Source: Sindora glabra
Lineage: Eukaryota; Streptophyta; Magnoliopsida; Fabales; Fabaceae
DNA: 64,000 nucleotides
Direction: 5' to 3'
Assembly: GCA_020226215.1 (NCBI GenBank)
Contig: CM035225.1
Span: forward strand, 12,535,868 to 12,599,867
In this document: piece by piece, positions 47,930-61,036 of the stretch
Layout: every line of letters begins with the position of its first letter
Position numbering within the stretch: the first letter of the stretch is position 1
Program-made: the position numbers and the translations under genes
Notes under the pieces: model-generated
Databases searched by the model: none
What the model was told of the DNA's origin: nothing
The model's input: only the letters and a program-made list of their open reading frames with translations

Positions 47930-50287
47930 CTAAGGATACTGTTTTAGTAACACCTCTTTGATCATTTTGTCCAAGTTCATGTAGGAAGAACCACCAGGTC
48001 TGCAGTCTTCCTCTACCTTTTCTTCAACTCCATGATCTTCTCTTTCATTTTCTTCCCATTTTCTCCCACCATCAACTCATTTATCAGCTCCTCCACTTTC
48101 TCTCTCTTCACATTATTATCAATCTCCAAACCAGTGCCTCACTCAGTGCAAGCATACCTACAATTAGTTTGTTGATCAGCAAAAAATGGCCAGCAAAGTA
48201 TTGGTACACCTACACTTATACTTTCGATCATTGAATTCCATCCACAATGAGTTAGAAACCCTCCAACTGAAGGGTGGTTTAGGACTTGTTCCTGGGGACA
48301 CCAACTTGCTATCAGCCTTTTATCTTCTATCTCCTTAAGAAACTCAGATGACAAAATCATTGAGCTGCCATTAACAAGATCAGGCCTGATGATCCATGAG
48401 AAGGGTTTCTTGCTATTGGCAAGTCCCCATGCAAACTCAAATAGTTGCCCTTGGGACATGAAAGTGCTGCTGCCAAAATTCATGTAAATAACAGAGCTTG
48501 GTTCTTTGAATTCAAGCCATTCAAGGCAGCTGGTCTCTTCTTCCCAGAAGTTGACACCAAGGGAAGACAAGTCATTCTGACGGATTTGCTTGGCAAGATG
48601 ATGGATAGGGCCAATGGTGTAAAAAGGTAGAGAGAAGATTGAGGAAAGAGCATTCACTGTATCACCCTCAAGTTCTTCAAATGTGTTCAAAGAAATAGCA
48701 GTGGCTCCATGAGCCCTGTCTACCTCATTAAGCAAAAAGTTTAGCATAGGATCATTCAGGTCTGTTGTCCTTATAAAGGATGGAAGGTCCTTCAGTTTTA
48801 TATTTTGCATCCCTCGTATGCAATTTAATTAAGTGACCAAATATCCACTTATGAGATAACTCTTATCTGCACGTCAGAATTACCGACTTTTGTTTCCTTC
48901 GTTCTTAGAAAGGAAACAAAATCATACATGGGTCACTACAAAAACTTTTATCCTTAGGATACGATAATTTTTTTTTTGGTTAAGTGACTCTTTATAATTT
49001 AACTCAATTTTTAATTAGATCTTTAAAATATAGAAGTTTGAAATTCAATACTTTTTGTCATTCCCTTGATGGATTTTGCTACTATTTATAAACCATTCAT
49101 AAATTGAAAGATGCATGACATGTAATTTCCTCTTAAAATATTTGATTTATATTAATTTTTTTTTGAAATAAGATTTATATCAATTTAATCCTTGTAAAAA
49201 ACTAAAATTTTAGGGATCAAATCGACACAAATCTTACTTCAAGAACAAAAATTAATACAAAACAAATATTTCAAGGATTAAAATGGGATTTTTGATCTAA
49301 AAGATTTTATTTAGTTTGCTCTAAGTTATTTGTCAGTTAAAATACAAATAGAAAAATTGTAGGAGCTTTACATCAACCATTATTAAGCAATATTAACAAA
49401 GTGTTTTACTAACAGAAAATTTTCTAATTTCAAAAGAAAAATATTGTAACCACTCAATTTCAAACATGTAAACTACAAGGAGCAACCAACAAAAAAAAGA
49501 GCTTTCTAGCATGTCACTCTCATAGGAATAACAATCAGTCAATTAAATGATAATACTAGAGGAAAAAGACCCAAATTCATATACAATAACATGACATTTG
49601 AAGTGTGTTTAACAACTTGAAAAAGATAAAAACAAGTTCAGAGATGGTTTATATAAATATACATGCTTGGTATACATAACTTTTTAAATTTAAATAGCGT
49701 GGGATTATGAAAATTACTATTAAACATATATGGGCTTGACACATTTTTAGTATGTTCCTAGCAGAACCCAAGACATAAATAGGTACCTTTGAGTGGTATA
49801 ACACTCTTGTCAACAAGGCTGTGGAAGTGTGCAGCACCCAGGTATGAATATGTGCTACCTGGCCAATAGAGTACTATTGGGACTCCAAGCTCTTCAGCAG
49901 CTTCGATGGTGAAGGTCATTATCGCATCAGAAACTAAGCAACTAGGTGGTGGCACCTGAGGAGGATTCATCGAGTCTCGCCAGAAGTTGACGAAAAGGGA
50001 GGAGGCAATTTTTACTTGTTGAATCGCATAGAGACGGAATATCTTGGCTAACATCAATATCCGTAGGGGGAATTCTATCTGGGATGGTTTCGAAGCAAAA
50101 GTCGGGCAAGCCATCAAGGGCGTTTGGACCCCTTGATTTCAGCAAACGTTCGCAGTTGAACTCAGTGTTCACATAGGTTATGTGAAAGCCTCTGTGATGA
50201 AGCAGTTTTTCTAGTTTCAGCATTGAGAAAAGATGGGCTTGCATTGGAAATGGTAGCATGAGGTTTCACTCCAGAAATGGCGGCCAT
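47930..50287 (-). pseudogene. UGT-D: UGT85-type pseudogene, paralogue of UGT-1
   Basis: Exon 1 runs 50287..49787 and exon 2 about 48866..47930, with a 920-bp intron (donor AAAG|GTACC, acceptor GTGCAG|ATAAG). Exon 1 lacks 8 bases after PHA compared with UGT-1, which shifts the frame; an internal ATG at 50259 restores MLPFPMQAHLFSM. A further 14-bp deletion near 49965 shifts it again. Exon 2 has a TAA early (GYLVT then stop), then a long open stretch (48810..48139). That stretch holds a complete 44-residue PSPG box, WCPQEQVLNHPS through HCGWNSMIES to WPFFADQ, and ends at a TGA replacing Trp in YACTEW. A one-base deletion follows near the C-terminus. The stop is at about 47932..47930. The TATA box is also degraded. 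Several independent lesions make a functional product unlikely. Confidence 0.88.
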
Positions 50288-50409
50288 TTTCTACTTTTTC
50301 TCTTCTCCTATGTTGGCAAAGATAACTCCAGTTCTGGAGTTTTTTTAATAGAGGCAAAAGCCGTCAAAAAGGGGCAAAAGAAGGGCCCTACCAAACTATT
50401 TGCAGGGAT

Positions 50410-50571
50410 CAAGGATTTAAATTGCGGTTGCGGTCGCGGTCGCGATGTAAACGAATGTGGAAAAATACGGCCATAACGGTCTAAAATTGTAGAAAATCAC
50501 GGATACGGTCTCCTCCAAGAACACAATATTACGGGCAATATTGCGGTCGCAAACCGTTTTTTAAATCCTAG
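50410..50571. mobile_element. 162-bp hAT-type MITE in the leader/promoter of UGT-D
   Basis: The ends are CAAGGATTTAAATTGCGGTT and, on the other strand, CTAGGATTTAAAAAACGGTT. GCAGGGAT lies on both sides (50402..50409 and 50572..50579), an 8-bp target duplication as made by hAT transposases. Inside are CGGTCGCGGTCGCG repeats, far more GC-rich than the surroundings. UGT-1 lacks the insert at the matching position (about 1046..1056). It sits about 120 bp upstream of the UGT-D start. Confidence 0.9.
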
Positions 50572-50579
50572 GCAGGGAT

Positions 50580-50880
50580 TTTTGCTTTGTACTCCATCAA
50601 TTCAATGGTGTGTAAAAAGCCAATTGATGCGATAAAATTAATGTTTCAAAAATTGAACTGAATTTTAAATAAAACGATTTGAATGATTAAATTAATAATT
50701 AGTCTATTTGGCTGAGCATTTCAGCGAACAAATAGTAGACTTAACGACGGAAAGTGCGCAAACTGACACCTTCACATTTTCCCCCTCACTGTTTAAGTGG
50801 AGCAGCCTAGACTTTAAAATCACAAACCACACAAGTCAAATTAAAAATCATTCTCTGCCATCTGAATTGACTGAAAAATA
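50580..50880 (-). repeat. Proximal 5' flank of UGT-D, shared with UGT-1
   Basis: 50708..50875 matches 1890..2055 (GCATTTCAGCGAACAA and following). The match ends at TCTGAATTGACTGAAA (about 50877), where inserted DNA begins. The flank resumes at 59683. Confidence 0.8.
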
Positions 50881-51500
50881 TTGAGATATTGAAAATAGAA
50901 GACATAAAAAATATTGAATATATAAATAAATCATTTCAATGGATCAAAAAATTTAATATTTTTATACAATTAACAATAAAATTAGATATTATAGAAATAA
51001 ATAATAATGATAATTATATAAATACAAATATGCCTTATAAAAATATAACAACTACATAAATATATTTTGAAAAAATATGTTTATATGAACTTAAAATTTT
51101 GAATATATAATCACATTTGGATTAATATAATAAATTAATAAATATATGTTAACGAAAATATATAAATATAAAAAATTCAAATCATAGCAATACATCTAAA
51201 TGATTATATATTGAATATATAAATAAGAAATTTTAAATAATTAAAAGATTAAATTTTATATATTCAACAATAACATTAGATATTATATAAATAAATAATA
51301 AGAACTACAAAATACATGCAAATTATATAAAATTAAATAATAATAAGATTACATACGATTATATATTTTAAATAATTCAAAAATCATAAAGATATCTTGG
51401 AAAATTTTATCAACTATATTGACATATTTTACATAATTCTCATTATCATAAAAATAGAATTTTAAATATTTAATTAAATATTAAAAAAATAACTTGGTAA
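50881..51500. other. AT-rich stretch at the left of the truncated CACTA
   Basis: No CACTA terminus and no gene are visible. It may be further leader sequence of the truncated element too diverged to align by eye. Confidence 0.35.
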
Positions 51501-52384
51501 CTATATTTCAATAAAAATGTATTAAAAATTTTTAAAAGATTGAAAGAATTTAAATTTTTATATTATTAAGAATTTTCATACAAAATACAATCTATATCAT
51601 TTTAATGATTATATAATCATAGAAATTTAAAAATATTGAACACTTGAAAATTTACCAGCATTCATAAAATATGCATCTCATTAAAAGATTTCAACTATGC
51701 ATTTTATGAATATAGTAGAGAGGTTCAAAAATTCAATTGCTAATTCTAAAATATTAAATGTAACAATTTATATGAATATTTAAAAAATTCAATAATGCAA
51801 ATAATAATACACTTGAATAATTATAGAACGGAATCGTAATGTAAGTTAAAAATTATTGTAAATTTACTTTTATAATAATTTTAAATAGAATTGTATTTGT
51901 ATTTTAAGCTAAACCTGGTCAAAGGTTAGTTAATCTTTATAAGTCAACTAATCCTTGAATTGTCCCACAATGTTGAATAGTTTGGAATATGTCTTGTAAT
52001 TATTATTAACAATTTATTTAGTTCTCGTTTGATATTATAAATTTTTTTTGGCATCTTCAGTATTCTTCAAGTGTAAACTATATCGATGTATAGTTTATAC
52101 ACTTAGAGAACTATAGAAAAATGCTTCCAAAATTTTTTCGTGTAAAGAATGATAAGTATAAATAAATTGAAACAATCATAACTACAAAAATATTTCAAAT
52201 AGGATAGGGCCTTACCTTTAAGAATTGAAGTGATATGATGAATTTAGGATACATAACAAATATTGATCATAATACTTAATTTTGTAAAAAGCTATCTTCT
52301 TCTTATTCAGTTGTACCATGTCTATAAATAAAAGCTAGATACATCTATGAGATCGCTTGTCGAATAAGTATTGGAATAATGCAT

Positions 52385-55300
52385 TGGCATTTGTTAAGAA
52401 AGCTAAACATTTTTTCGATGAAATGGATTTAATGAGATGCTAATGTAAAAAGTGTGTAAACCTATTATTTCAAAAATTAGCAATGTTAAAGGCATCCATT
52501 ATACACAAATTTGATACATCATGGTGAGGCAAATGGTTTCATTTCTACGAGGATAGGGGTATATCCATTATACACGAATTAGATACATCATGATGAGGCA
52601 GAAGGTTTGACTTCTAAGAGGATAGGGGGTATCTTCTGATGATAGGGATGAGATGGTGGACATTATACGTGATTTTATCAACCTTTATGTAATTGAAGAA
52701 ATAGTTTAGGATGATGGAGAAGGGAATGAGGATGCATCCAAGAGAGACATTGGATCAAATTATGGTTATGATGACCTTTTTGAACAAGTGGAAACATGAC
52801 TATATTTAGGATGCATAACATTTTTAGCCTTGAACTTTCTAGTGAAACTCATGCATTTGAAAATGCTACATAAATGGAGTAACAAGTCATTTAATGTTAT
52901 TTTGAAGTTGTTGAAAATGATTCTTCCAAAGGATAATAAATTACTAGAATCTCATAATAGTGCAAAGAAATGGCTTAACAAATTGGGGTGAGGTATAAGT
53001 TAATCTATGTATGCAAGTATGACTATGCACTTTTTTAGAAAGAACATACTATGAAGGATAACTATCCATTCTATGGGGAAAGTCGATAGATAGACAAAAA
53101 TATAAAAGAAAAAAAATGCCTTAAAAATTACGTTGATATTTTTCATTGACCCATCAACTGAAGCGATTGCATGGATCAAGGTATATTACAAAGGATATGA
53201 TATTGTATCATATAAGAAAGTTAACAGAGGATAGGGTAATGTGACATTCTATTAATGAAAAAGCTTATCATAAATTTGATAAGAGACATCCCTATTTCTC
53301 CATAGACCTATAGAATGTTAAGTTGGGCTTAAGTGTAGAAGGATTTAATCTTTTTGATGATATGAACTTATCTTATAACATGTAGCCAATGGTGATGACT
53401 ACTTATAACTCACCACTATAGATTTGTATAAATTAGTCTTTTTTCATGTTAACTCTATTAATACTAAGGCTGTAGTTGCGAGGCAAGTATATCAATATCT
53501 TTTTAAAATTGGTTGTAAAAGAGTTGAGACACCTTTAGGAGATAGGGTTTAAGATTCAGGATGTTAATACAAATATAATGTTCAACATGTGGGCAACATT
53601 ATTGTGGACTGTGAATGATTTTTTACACAAAGTAGTCTTTTTAGGTAGAGTGGAAAAGGCTATAAATTGTACTTTATGTGTAGTGATGATACTCTATTAA
53701 TTCAAGTTAGAGGAAAAATAACCTATAGTAGTCATCGTCACTAGCTTCCAAGGAGTCACGCATAGATAAACAAGAAGGAGTTTAATGGGAGGTTGGAAAG
53801 AAAAGCCCCTCTTTATCCTCTTACCAATGAAATTATGATGGACCAATTAGTTAAAGTAGCTTAGAAACTTCCTAAAAAATATACGTAGTTTGGTGGTCTA
53901 AAACAAAAGATGGGTGCTGATGAACTTAATTAGAGTAAGAGGAATATATTCTTTTGACCTTCTATATTGGCCAATAATAAATCTAAGGCACAATATTGAT
54001 GTGATGCATGTTGAATAGTATTTGGGATACATTGTTGGACATTAAGTATAAAATAGAAGATATGGACAATACTAGACGAGATCTAGTAGACATGAATATG
54101 AAGCTAAGCCTATATTTGTATGGGATGAAAGGTAGGCTTTTCAATCACATGCTGCATACATGCTTAATCAGGATGAATGAAGATAGTTCTACCAAGTTAT
54201 AAGAAATGTGAAATTTTCTAATAGGTTTATTAAGAATCTAAAAAAGAATATGATTAATCATGATATGAAATTGAAAGGATTGATATCATATGATTGTCAT
54301 GTTATCATGCAAATATTATTAGGACTTTCAATTCGAGCATTTTTGCCAAAGGAACTATCATATTTGATTATTGAGTTGTGTAATTTCTTTAATGAAATAT
54401 GTACTAAAACTTTTAATAGGAGGGATGTCTAGCAAGCTAAGTAAGACATTGTCATTATTTTATGCAAACTTGAAAAGATATGCCTTTCAACATTCTTTGA
54501 CATAATGGTTCTCCTAGTGATATACTTGCTTGATAAAGTATTCCAAAGTGATCCCATTCATTTTCAATGAATGTACCTATATGAGAAATACATCAAAAAG
54601 TTAAAGGATTATGTTAGGAATCGTGCTCGACTTGAAGTTCAATTGTAGAAAGATATATTATTGATGAGGCATTAACATTTTATTTCATGTATCTAAAAGG
54701 ATTATAAACTAGATTCAATCAGCTTAACTAAAATCAGGACATAGTATCCAAAGATGCAAAAAGGGCATTGTCAATGTTCAGATCTTAATGTCAACCAATT
54801 AGGAAGAAGATCACTTCTTACCTCAACAAGAGAGATCGAGATTGAGATGTTGCCATATAGTACATTTTGAATAATTATGCTAAGATCAAAAAGTATCTCC
54901 AGTAAGTTTCTATAATCATTTACACTTTTGTCCCAATTAATTATAACAGACTAAAATATATATGTTGTGTAGTGAACACCGGCAAGAACTCAAACAAAGT
55001 GATGGTCAAAATATTGATGAATTACAAAGAACAAAATTCCTCATATGGTTTTACTCTAAGGTAAATGCTTGTACTTTCCAACTATATTGTATCAATTATG
55101 TAAATATTATTCCTTAGTTATACTTTTTTCCCATTTTAACTCTTGTTGGAAATGCTATTTTTACAAATGTATTATTTACATAGGAATGGTTCCTTAAAAA
55201 TCATTGAAAAGTTACTATTGCTAGCTTTCAGTCTTAGTTTTACTATTATAATGCACTTATCATTTATTGTAGATGGAGTGCACTTTGTAGTTGAAACTCG

Positions 55301-56060
55301 GGATGTAAAACATAAAACACAAAACAATGGCATTTCCATTATGGGAATTAATGGTAACATGTTTTACGATGTATTGGAAGATAAAGTGCACTTTGTAGTT
55401 AAAACATGGGATGTGAAACATAAAACATAGACCAATGGCATTTCCATTCTAGCAATTGATGATAATATGTTTTACAGTGTATTGGAAGATACTATAGAGT
55501 TAACTTACCTAAATAAATATAGTGTGATTCAAGTGTAAATGGTATAACATTAGTCCAAGAAAAAAGAAACTTTGCATTGACAAGAAGATTACAAGTATCT
55601 CTATTAGTGACTAATGGTATAAAGATAACTTTTACATATTTGCAATCCAAGCAAAACAAGTCTTCTACATCAAAGATCTTTTCAATAGGTCAAATTGAAG
55701 GGTTATATATAATGTGGTACATTGCAATATATGGGATCTACTCGATGATGATGTCAGTACACAAGATTTGCCATTCTTAGAGGACACTAACTCCTCCAAT
55801 TTTAACCATATAGTTAACCTTGGAGATTTCTACTTAGTTAGCTTGAGAAATTAGAAAAACAGTCCTTTAATCGTTTCATCTTCCAAAAATACTAGTTCTA
55901 TTATAAAAGGAGCGGACAACTTAATCAATAATGAAGATAATTTCAAAGACGAAATGATTGGAGATTATATGGACAAGGGGATTCTACAATCTAATAATGA
56001 TAGAGAAATTGATGAGCATAAAGATGAGCCTATTACTTTCACCAATACTGACTTAGATTA
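52385..56060 (+). pseudogene. TNP2-like transposase remnant of the truncated CACTA
   Basis: Pieces in order: a C-x-KC type N-terminal block near 52440; the core near 53100..53470, with stops; DUF4218 sequence open at 54208..54432 (FIKNLKKNMINHDMKLKGL then SYDCHVIMQ and ELCNFFNEICTK); and DUF4216-type sequence at 55143..55430, where the TQNNGISIMGINGNMFYDVL block is followed by a second, partial copy. The C-terminus ends near 56060 (TDLD). Many stops and shifts are present. It aligns with 31275..36206. Confidence 0.8.
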
Positions 56061-56214
56061 ATGTTTAATATTTTCTTGTATTATAACTTATAATTATGTA
56101 AAAGTAATTATATAATTTCATTATACAAATACAATAATTTGTGTATTGTCATTGATTGGTTCAATTATGGACTTTTCTCTTAAATACTTATAAAATATGT
56201 ATTTTCCTAACCAT

Positions 56215-56882
56215 GGTTGATATTGAGGCACGATACTATGGAGATGATGGTGGAAGGAACCTTCCACGTCGGCCCATATGCATTTCGTCACAGTGTGAGG
56301 GATTGAGTATTTTTTTCTTAATGTATATACTTAAGTTAATTATTTGCTACATATAAATTCATGGTACTAATATTTTCTCTTATCTATCAAAGCTACAGCT
56401 CTAAGAAAGAAAGGCTTGAATAAGTCCTTCAAGCTATGTGAGAAGATGGAAAAAAGAGGAGGAGACTGGTGCCTGTATAGTTTGATATGACTATTACATG
56501 ATATGCAATTGGTAAGAATGGTAGTCATCTCTCACATGATATTAGTAACGTCATTCGAACTCACATCCCCCCTTACTATAAATCATGAATGTCGATACCT
56601 AAGCAATTATGAGATATAGTCATGCAGAAGGTCTGTATAAGCATCGACCTCCTCCCTATCTTTATTATTTTATATTTAAATCTCTTATAATATAGGCCAA
56701 CTTTAAGTTCTAGGATCTTTTTGAGCTTGAGTGGTAGAAAGTGATTAATGGTTTGATGCAAACTGTTGCCAACCTTTACAATGACTAGAAATATAGGCTT
56801 AACAAGCATTTTCTCTAGTACAAGGGCAATCAAGAGTAGAGGCTTGATTTGAATCATGCTAAGTACTCCGTGTTGCCATCTA
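56215..56882 (+). pseudogene. Second CACTA gene fragment, cut at the junction with UGT-C
   Basis: It resembles 36359..37055: a CISSQCEGL block, then a donor-like GTATTTTT, an exon with a LCEKMEKRGGDW-type reading and a YYKSW-type block. It ends abruptly at GTGTTGCCATCTATC, where UGT exon 2 sequence begins. Confidence 0.65.
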
Positions 56883-57480
56883 TCTTGAATGGCTTGAATC
56901 CAAGAAGCCAGAATCAGTAATTAGTGCTTTATGTGAATTTTGGCAGCAACACAATTATGTTACCGGAGCAGCTTTTGGAGTTTGCTTGGGGTTTAGCCAA
57001 CAACAAGAAGCCCTTCTTGTGGATCATTAGGTCTAATCTAGTGAATAGTGACTTAGTAATCTTGTCACCTGAATTTCTTCATGAAACAGAAGATAGGAGC
57101 CTAATAGTAAGTTGATGTCCACAAGAAAAAGTGCTAAACCACCCTTCAATTGGTGGGTTTTTGACTCAATGTGGATGGAATTTAATGACTAAAAGTATAA
57201 GTGTGGGAGTGCCAATGCTTTGTTGGCCGTTTTTCACAGACGAGCAAACTAACCGTAGACATGCTTGCAGTGAACGGGGGATTAGGATGAAGATTGATAG
57301 TGATTGAAGAGAGAGGAGGTGGAGAAGAAGGTGAATGAGTTGATGTTGGGAGAGAAGGGGAAAGAAAATGAAATAGAAGATGATGGAGTGGAAGAGAAAG
57401 GCAGAGATGACACTAGAGCTGGTGATTCTTCTTGCGTGAACTTGGACAAAGTGATTGAAGAGATCATGCTAAAACATTAG
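56883..57480 (+). pseudogene. UGT-C: 3' fragment of a UGT85-type gene fused to the CACTA remnant
   Basis: It starts in mid exon 2 at TCTTGAATGGCTTGAATCC, matching 19786 on in UGT-A, and runs to a stop at 57478..57480. A 7-base insertion (TAATTAG) shifts the frame near 56919. The first Trp of the PSPG box is a TGA (near 57115), and the catalytic-domain His of HCGWN is Gln. Further frame breaks follow near 57304. The 5' half of the gene is missing. The surviving open stretch 56924..57115 (LYVNFGSNTIMLPEQLLEFA) is closely related to UGT-A and UGT-B. It cannot function. Confidence 0.9.
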
Positions 57481-59680
57481 TTTGACATCAGTTCTATTTG
57501 ATTGCAACTTTTTGCCCAACGCTGTGCTGTTTGTGATTTCTTGGTCTTGTTCTTTTATGTGTAATGCAGGGTTGGCTAATAAGAATAATCTGGTTTCCTT
57601 ATCTTTATAGTTATAAATTATAAAAATAATTAAAAAATTCTATTTATTTAATATCAACATCAAGTCAAATTAGAAAAATTGCTAAGAAAATTTTTAGTTG
57701 GAAATAAGCCAAGTCGAATGAACTATATTTATATGAATTCGAATTTGACTATTACATAAATCTAAACAAGTTTTGATATGCTTAATTGATATTTCATCAA
57801 ATAATAATAAATTATATTTTCACATTATCTCTCATTCCTTTTTTTATTAATTTCTTTATTTCTTTTCTTCAAAAGGAAGAAGATCTAACGCTACATAGGA
57901 TGTGTTTGATAAAACCCTTGCAAGTGCTAAATATACTCAGTACTAAATCTACAATGTTTAAATAGTTTTTTATTTGAAGCACTAAATTAACTTTATGGTT
58001 TGAAAATTTTACAACAAAATATTAAAATTTTTAACATTATTCTTGATTATAATTTGAAAAATTCCATATGCAAAATCTTTAAATAATATGATATGTATTA
58101 TATATTCAATTATTATTAGAGACAATGTTGGATATATTTATCCAACAAAATCTCATCAAAATAAAAGTAATTGTTAAATGTATTCAATTGATAAATAGAT
58201 TCAATGAATCTTAACTTGATATTCAATTTTAACAAACCAAATAAATAAAAATTAAGTTTAAGTTTGGATTCATCCAATAAAATATTTAATGATATTTTCA
58301 AACACATATATACTATCTCTAATATTTATTTTATTTTTAATGGGGGCCAAAGTAATATTTCTTTTAACAAAAATCTTTTTACATATATAATTTATAATTT
58401 TTCAAAATTTAGGGGGCTGCATCTTTTCCCTTCTTTATGTATGTTATTATATGTTTTGGCCTCTAAAATTTTAAAATATATAGTTATAACCGAAAAAATA
58501 TGTACTTATGTAATAAAAATTTTATAAAAAATATAGAAATACAAGTATAAGGTATAAAATCATAATTCTTCTATAGTTGATTGATTATAAATAATTTACA
58601 CTTTAATTTCTTATTTTCCCCTCTTCATATTAAATAGGAACTTTTTATTGTATATATTGTATCTTATGTAGAAGTATATATTTAGTTAAACAAAAGGTTT
58701 ACATGGCTTACAAGTTATTTTTTATCTTCTATGTAATTCTAATATTATTTTTTAGAAAAATAATATTTATACTAAAATTTATACATGCTTGTTTACATTA
58801 CACATGTAATATGATTGAATTAAAATTGCTATTTACTTACTATCTATTTTAATTTTATCATCCCAAATTTTCATAATCCCTTAGATATGTCTAAAAAAAG
58901 TATATATTCATTTAAATTTCATTAGAATAATTATATCTTTGTAAATTTTATAAATTTTATTGTAATTTTTTTATAAAATTTTGAATAATTTGTGTGTTAC
59001 AACATTTATAAAAATAAGTTTATATTTTTATTTACATTACAAACATAATTATTGCAATAGAATTGCCATTTAATTACTATCTATTTTTTTTTCATTATCC
59101 AAGATTGTCATAATAAAGCATTTATATATGTCTAAAATAATATATATAAATATCAATTTTATTAAATTAATTACACTTTTTACAAATTTTATAGATTTTT
59201 ATTGTAGGCATTTATATAGAAGTTTGAATAATTTGTATTACAGCCTTATAAATTTTTTTTTATAATTTTACTTAAAATTTTATAATTTTTATATTTAATT
59301 TATAAAATAAATTATGTTATCTTAAATCAAAGTTATTAAAATTAAAAATATAATTTTTTAAATAATTTTAAAATTTTTAATATGCATCGATATAGAATTT
59401 TGTTTAATTATAATCAACCTCCAATCTTGAAACCAGAATTTCTAACTCCACCGAGAAAGTCATTTTTTTCCTATTATTACAATAACATGCATTATTTTTT
59501 GAACTATGCACGAAATCCTTTACCTGACATAAGTAAATGAAAATTTCCTACCAAAATCCTTTTTGACTAAACAAAGCAGGAATCGGTGATTTAGTTCCCA
59601 CAGTAATACTTATATTATATATTTAATAGCTCTCTCGGTTGAATACTACTAAAAACAGTGATAGTTATGCTATTTTGCCA
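57481..59680 (+). repeat. 3' flank of UGT-C, shared with UGT-A and UGT-B
   Basis: The flank matches 20399..21025 plus 39058..40690 nearly end to end, and keeps the empty outer-CACTA site near 58006..58015 (ATTTTACAACAAAAT). It ends at about 59680, where UGT-D flank sequence resumes. The ORF at 58264..58527 overlaps the equivalent of 39333..39545 but looks like chance. Confidence 0.8.
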
Positions 59681-59682
59681 AG

Positions 59683-60146
59683 TTTTTGGACTTCTCATCA
59701 TCCTCATTGTTTAGAACCTTTGTTGCAGAAAGATAAAGGTTGTTAAGGTTTCTCTTCTGGTGCTTTGTAGTATTGTTTTTTGGCGGGCGGAAGCTTAGGA
59801 TCTATTTATTTTCTGTTTTTAAATAATAGAAGAAAAAATTGTTTGACATGTTTTCAAAATCAATTTTTAAAAATTATTCTTTAAATATATAACTTAAAAA
59901 AATAACTTTTAGTTATTTTCCAACTAATTTTTTTATTCTAGATGTCAGTTTTATAATTAAATAAAATATTTTTTTAAAACACTCTCTATTTTTTATTTTT
60001 CTTCAATTCAAAAACTGTTTTAAAAATAATTTTTAAAAAATAAAAATAAAAATATATTCAAATACATTCTTAATTTCTATTTATTTAGTTTCTATCTTCA
60101 CTTGACTACTTTGGTTTTGGGGGTATTTGCCTTGTATGATTTGGAC

Positions 60147-60178
<32 letters not shown>

Positions 60179-60375
60179 TTTATTTTTACCGGGGTCTGCA
60201 TTCGGGGAGAGGCAACATCCTTCAAACATTTTAAATCCTTCCTGATGCATACTAACCAATCGATAAGTACACCAATGGAACACTTTTCAGTTGATGAGGT
60301 ACAATTTTACATCACATGACATAACTTTGAAGTAAAATCAAAATTAAATTTGTGTAGACCCCACATCCCTCATGC
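59683..60375 (-). repeat. Distal 5' flank of UGT-D, shared with UGT-1
   Basis: TTGCCAAGTTTTTGGACTTC here matches 2212 on, and similarity continues to about 60375 (2655). This copy carries about 270 extra AT-rich bases at roughly 59818..60085 that are absent at 2345. Together with 50580..50880 it shows that 8.8 kb was placed within one original flank. Confidence 0.8.
60147..60177. repeat. (AAT)n microsatellite
   Basis: About ten AAT units. The corresponding place in the UGT-1 flank (2437..2455) has only a short imperfect run. Confidence 0.9.
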
Positions 60376-61036
60376 ATACCTACCAATCATATGATTTTAT
60401 TTTTTTTAACAAAAAATAGAAAGTTATTATTTTTTAGTGGTAATAATTTCATCTCATAATTATGAAACATGGATATTTTCTCATTCACAAGATCGACTTT
60501 ATCAAATAAAAGGCATGTTAGATTAACTTATAAATAATTATTTATCTATTTATAATATAATTATATATTTTATATTATGCAAATTAATATTATAAAATAA
60601 AAAATAATATTTTAAAATATATTTATAATTTAATGGAAATTTAAATATTTTAAAATTAATTATCTTAAATAAAATATTACAATATCCTTATATATGAGAT
60701 AAAACTAATTTTTATATAATAATAAGTTAATTATAAAATAAATTATTTCAACAAGCCTAAAAGAAATTTAAAACTCATTGAATATTTACAAGAAATAAAC
60801 TTATCCATCACATAAATTAATATTAATATCTAAAAAAGGTCCAAAACTAATTGAATATTTAATGATTAGACTAAAATTTAAATTATTAAACAAACAAGTC
60901 TACTTTTGATAAGATTTATTAGTTATGGATAAATGGATATGGGTACTTTTATCATTTGCAAGATGCGGTAATAAATAGAGTGAATTTAATTTAAATATTA
61001 ATTATGTAAAGCCTTTTTGTCTAATAAAAATGCCCA
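60376..61036. other. AT-rich intergenic stretch with nothing recognisable
   Basis: It lies between the duplicated flank and the short CACTA. No coding sequence or repeat I can support was seen. Confidence 0.4.

Larger units (their letters stand above)
51500..56882 (+). mobile_element. Truncated CACTA, sister of the inner element
   Basis: From about 51640 on it aligns with 30500 on. The two run together through the leader, the TNP2-like gene and the start of the second gene. It lacks both terminal repeats. The right side stops in the second gene at about 56882, joined to UGT-C. It keeps an intact-looking stretch of the DUF4218 region that the inner element lost, including LKGLISYDCHVIMQILLGL at 54268..54324. 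It has no solo LTR and no 290-bp duplication. A local repeat at about 52490..52620 duplicates an ATTATACACGAATT...GATACATCATG block. The left boundary is approximate. Confidence 0.8.

Noticed and set aside
54008..54432. Two ORFs that could be taken for independent small genes
   Set aside because: Both read in order as parts of one CACTA transposase matching the inner element and the DUF4218 pattern.
57282..57467. Ser/Phe-rich 61-codon minus-strand ORF
   Set aside because: It is the complement of the Lys/Glu-rich C-terminal end of UGT-C, a known kind of shadow.
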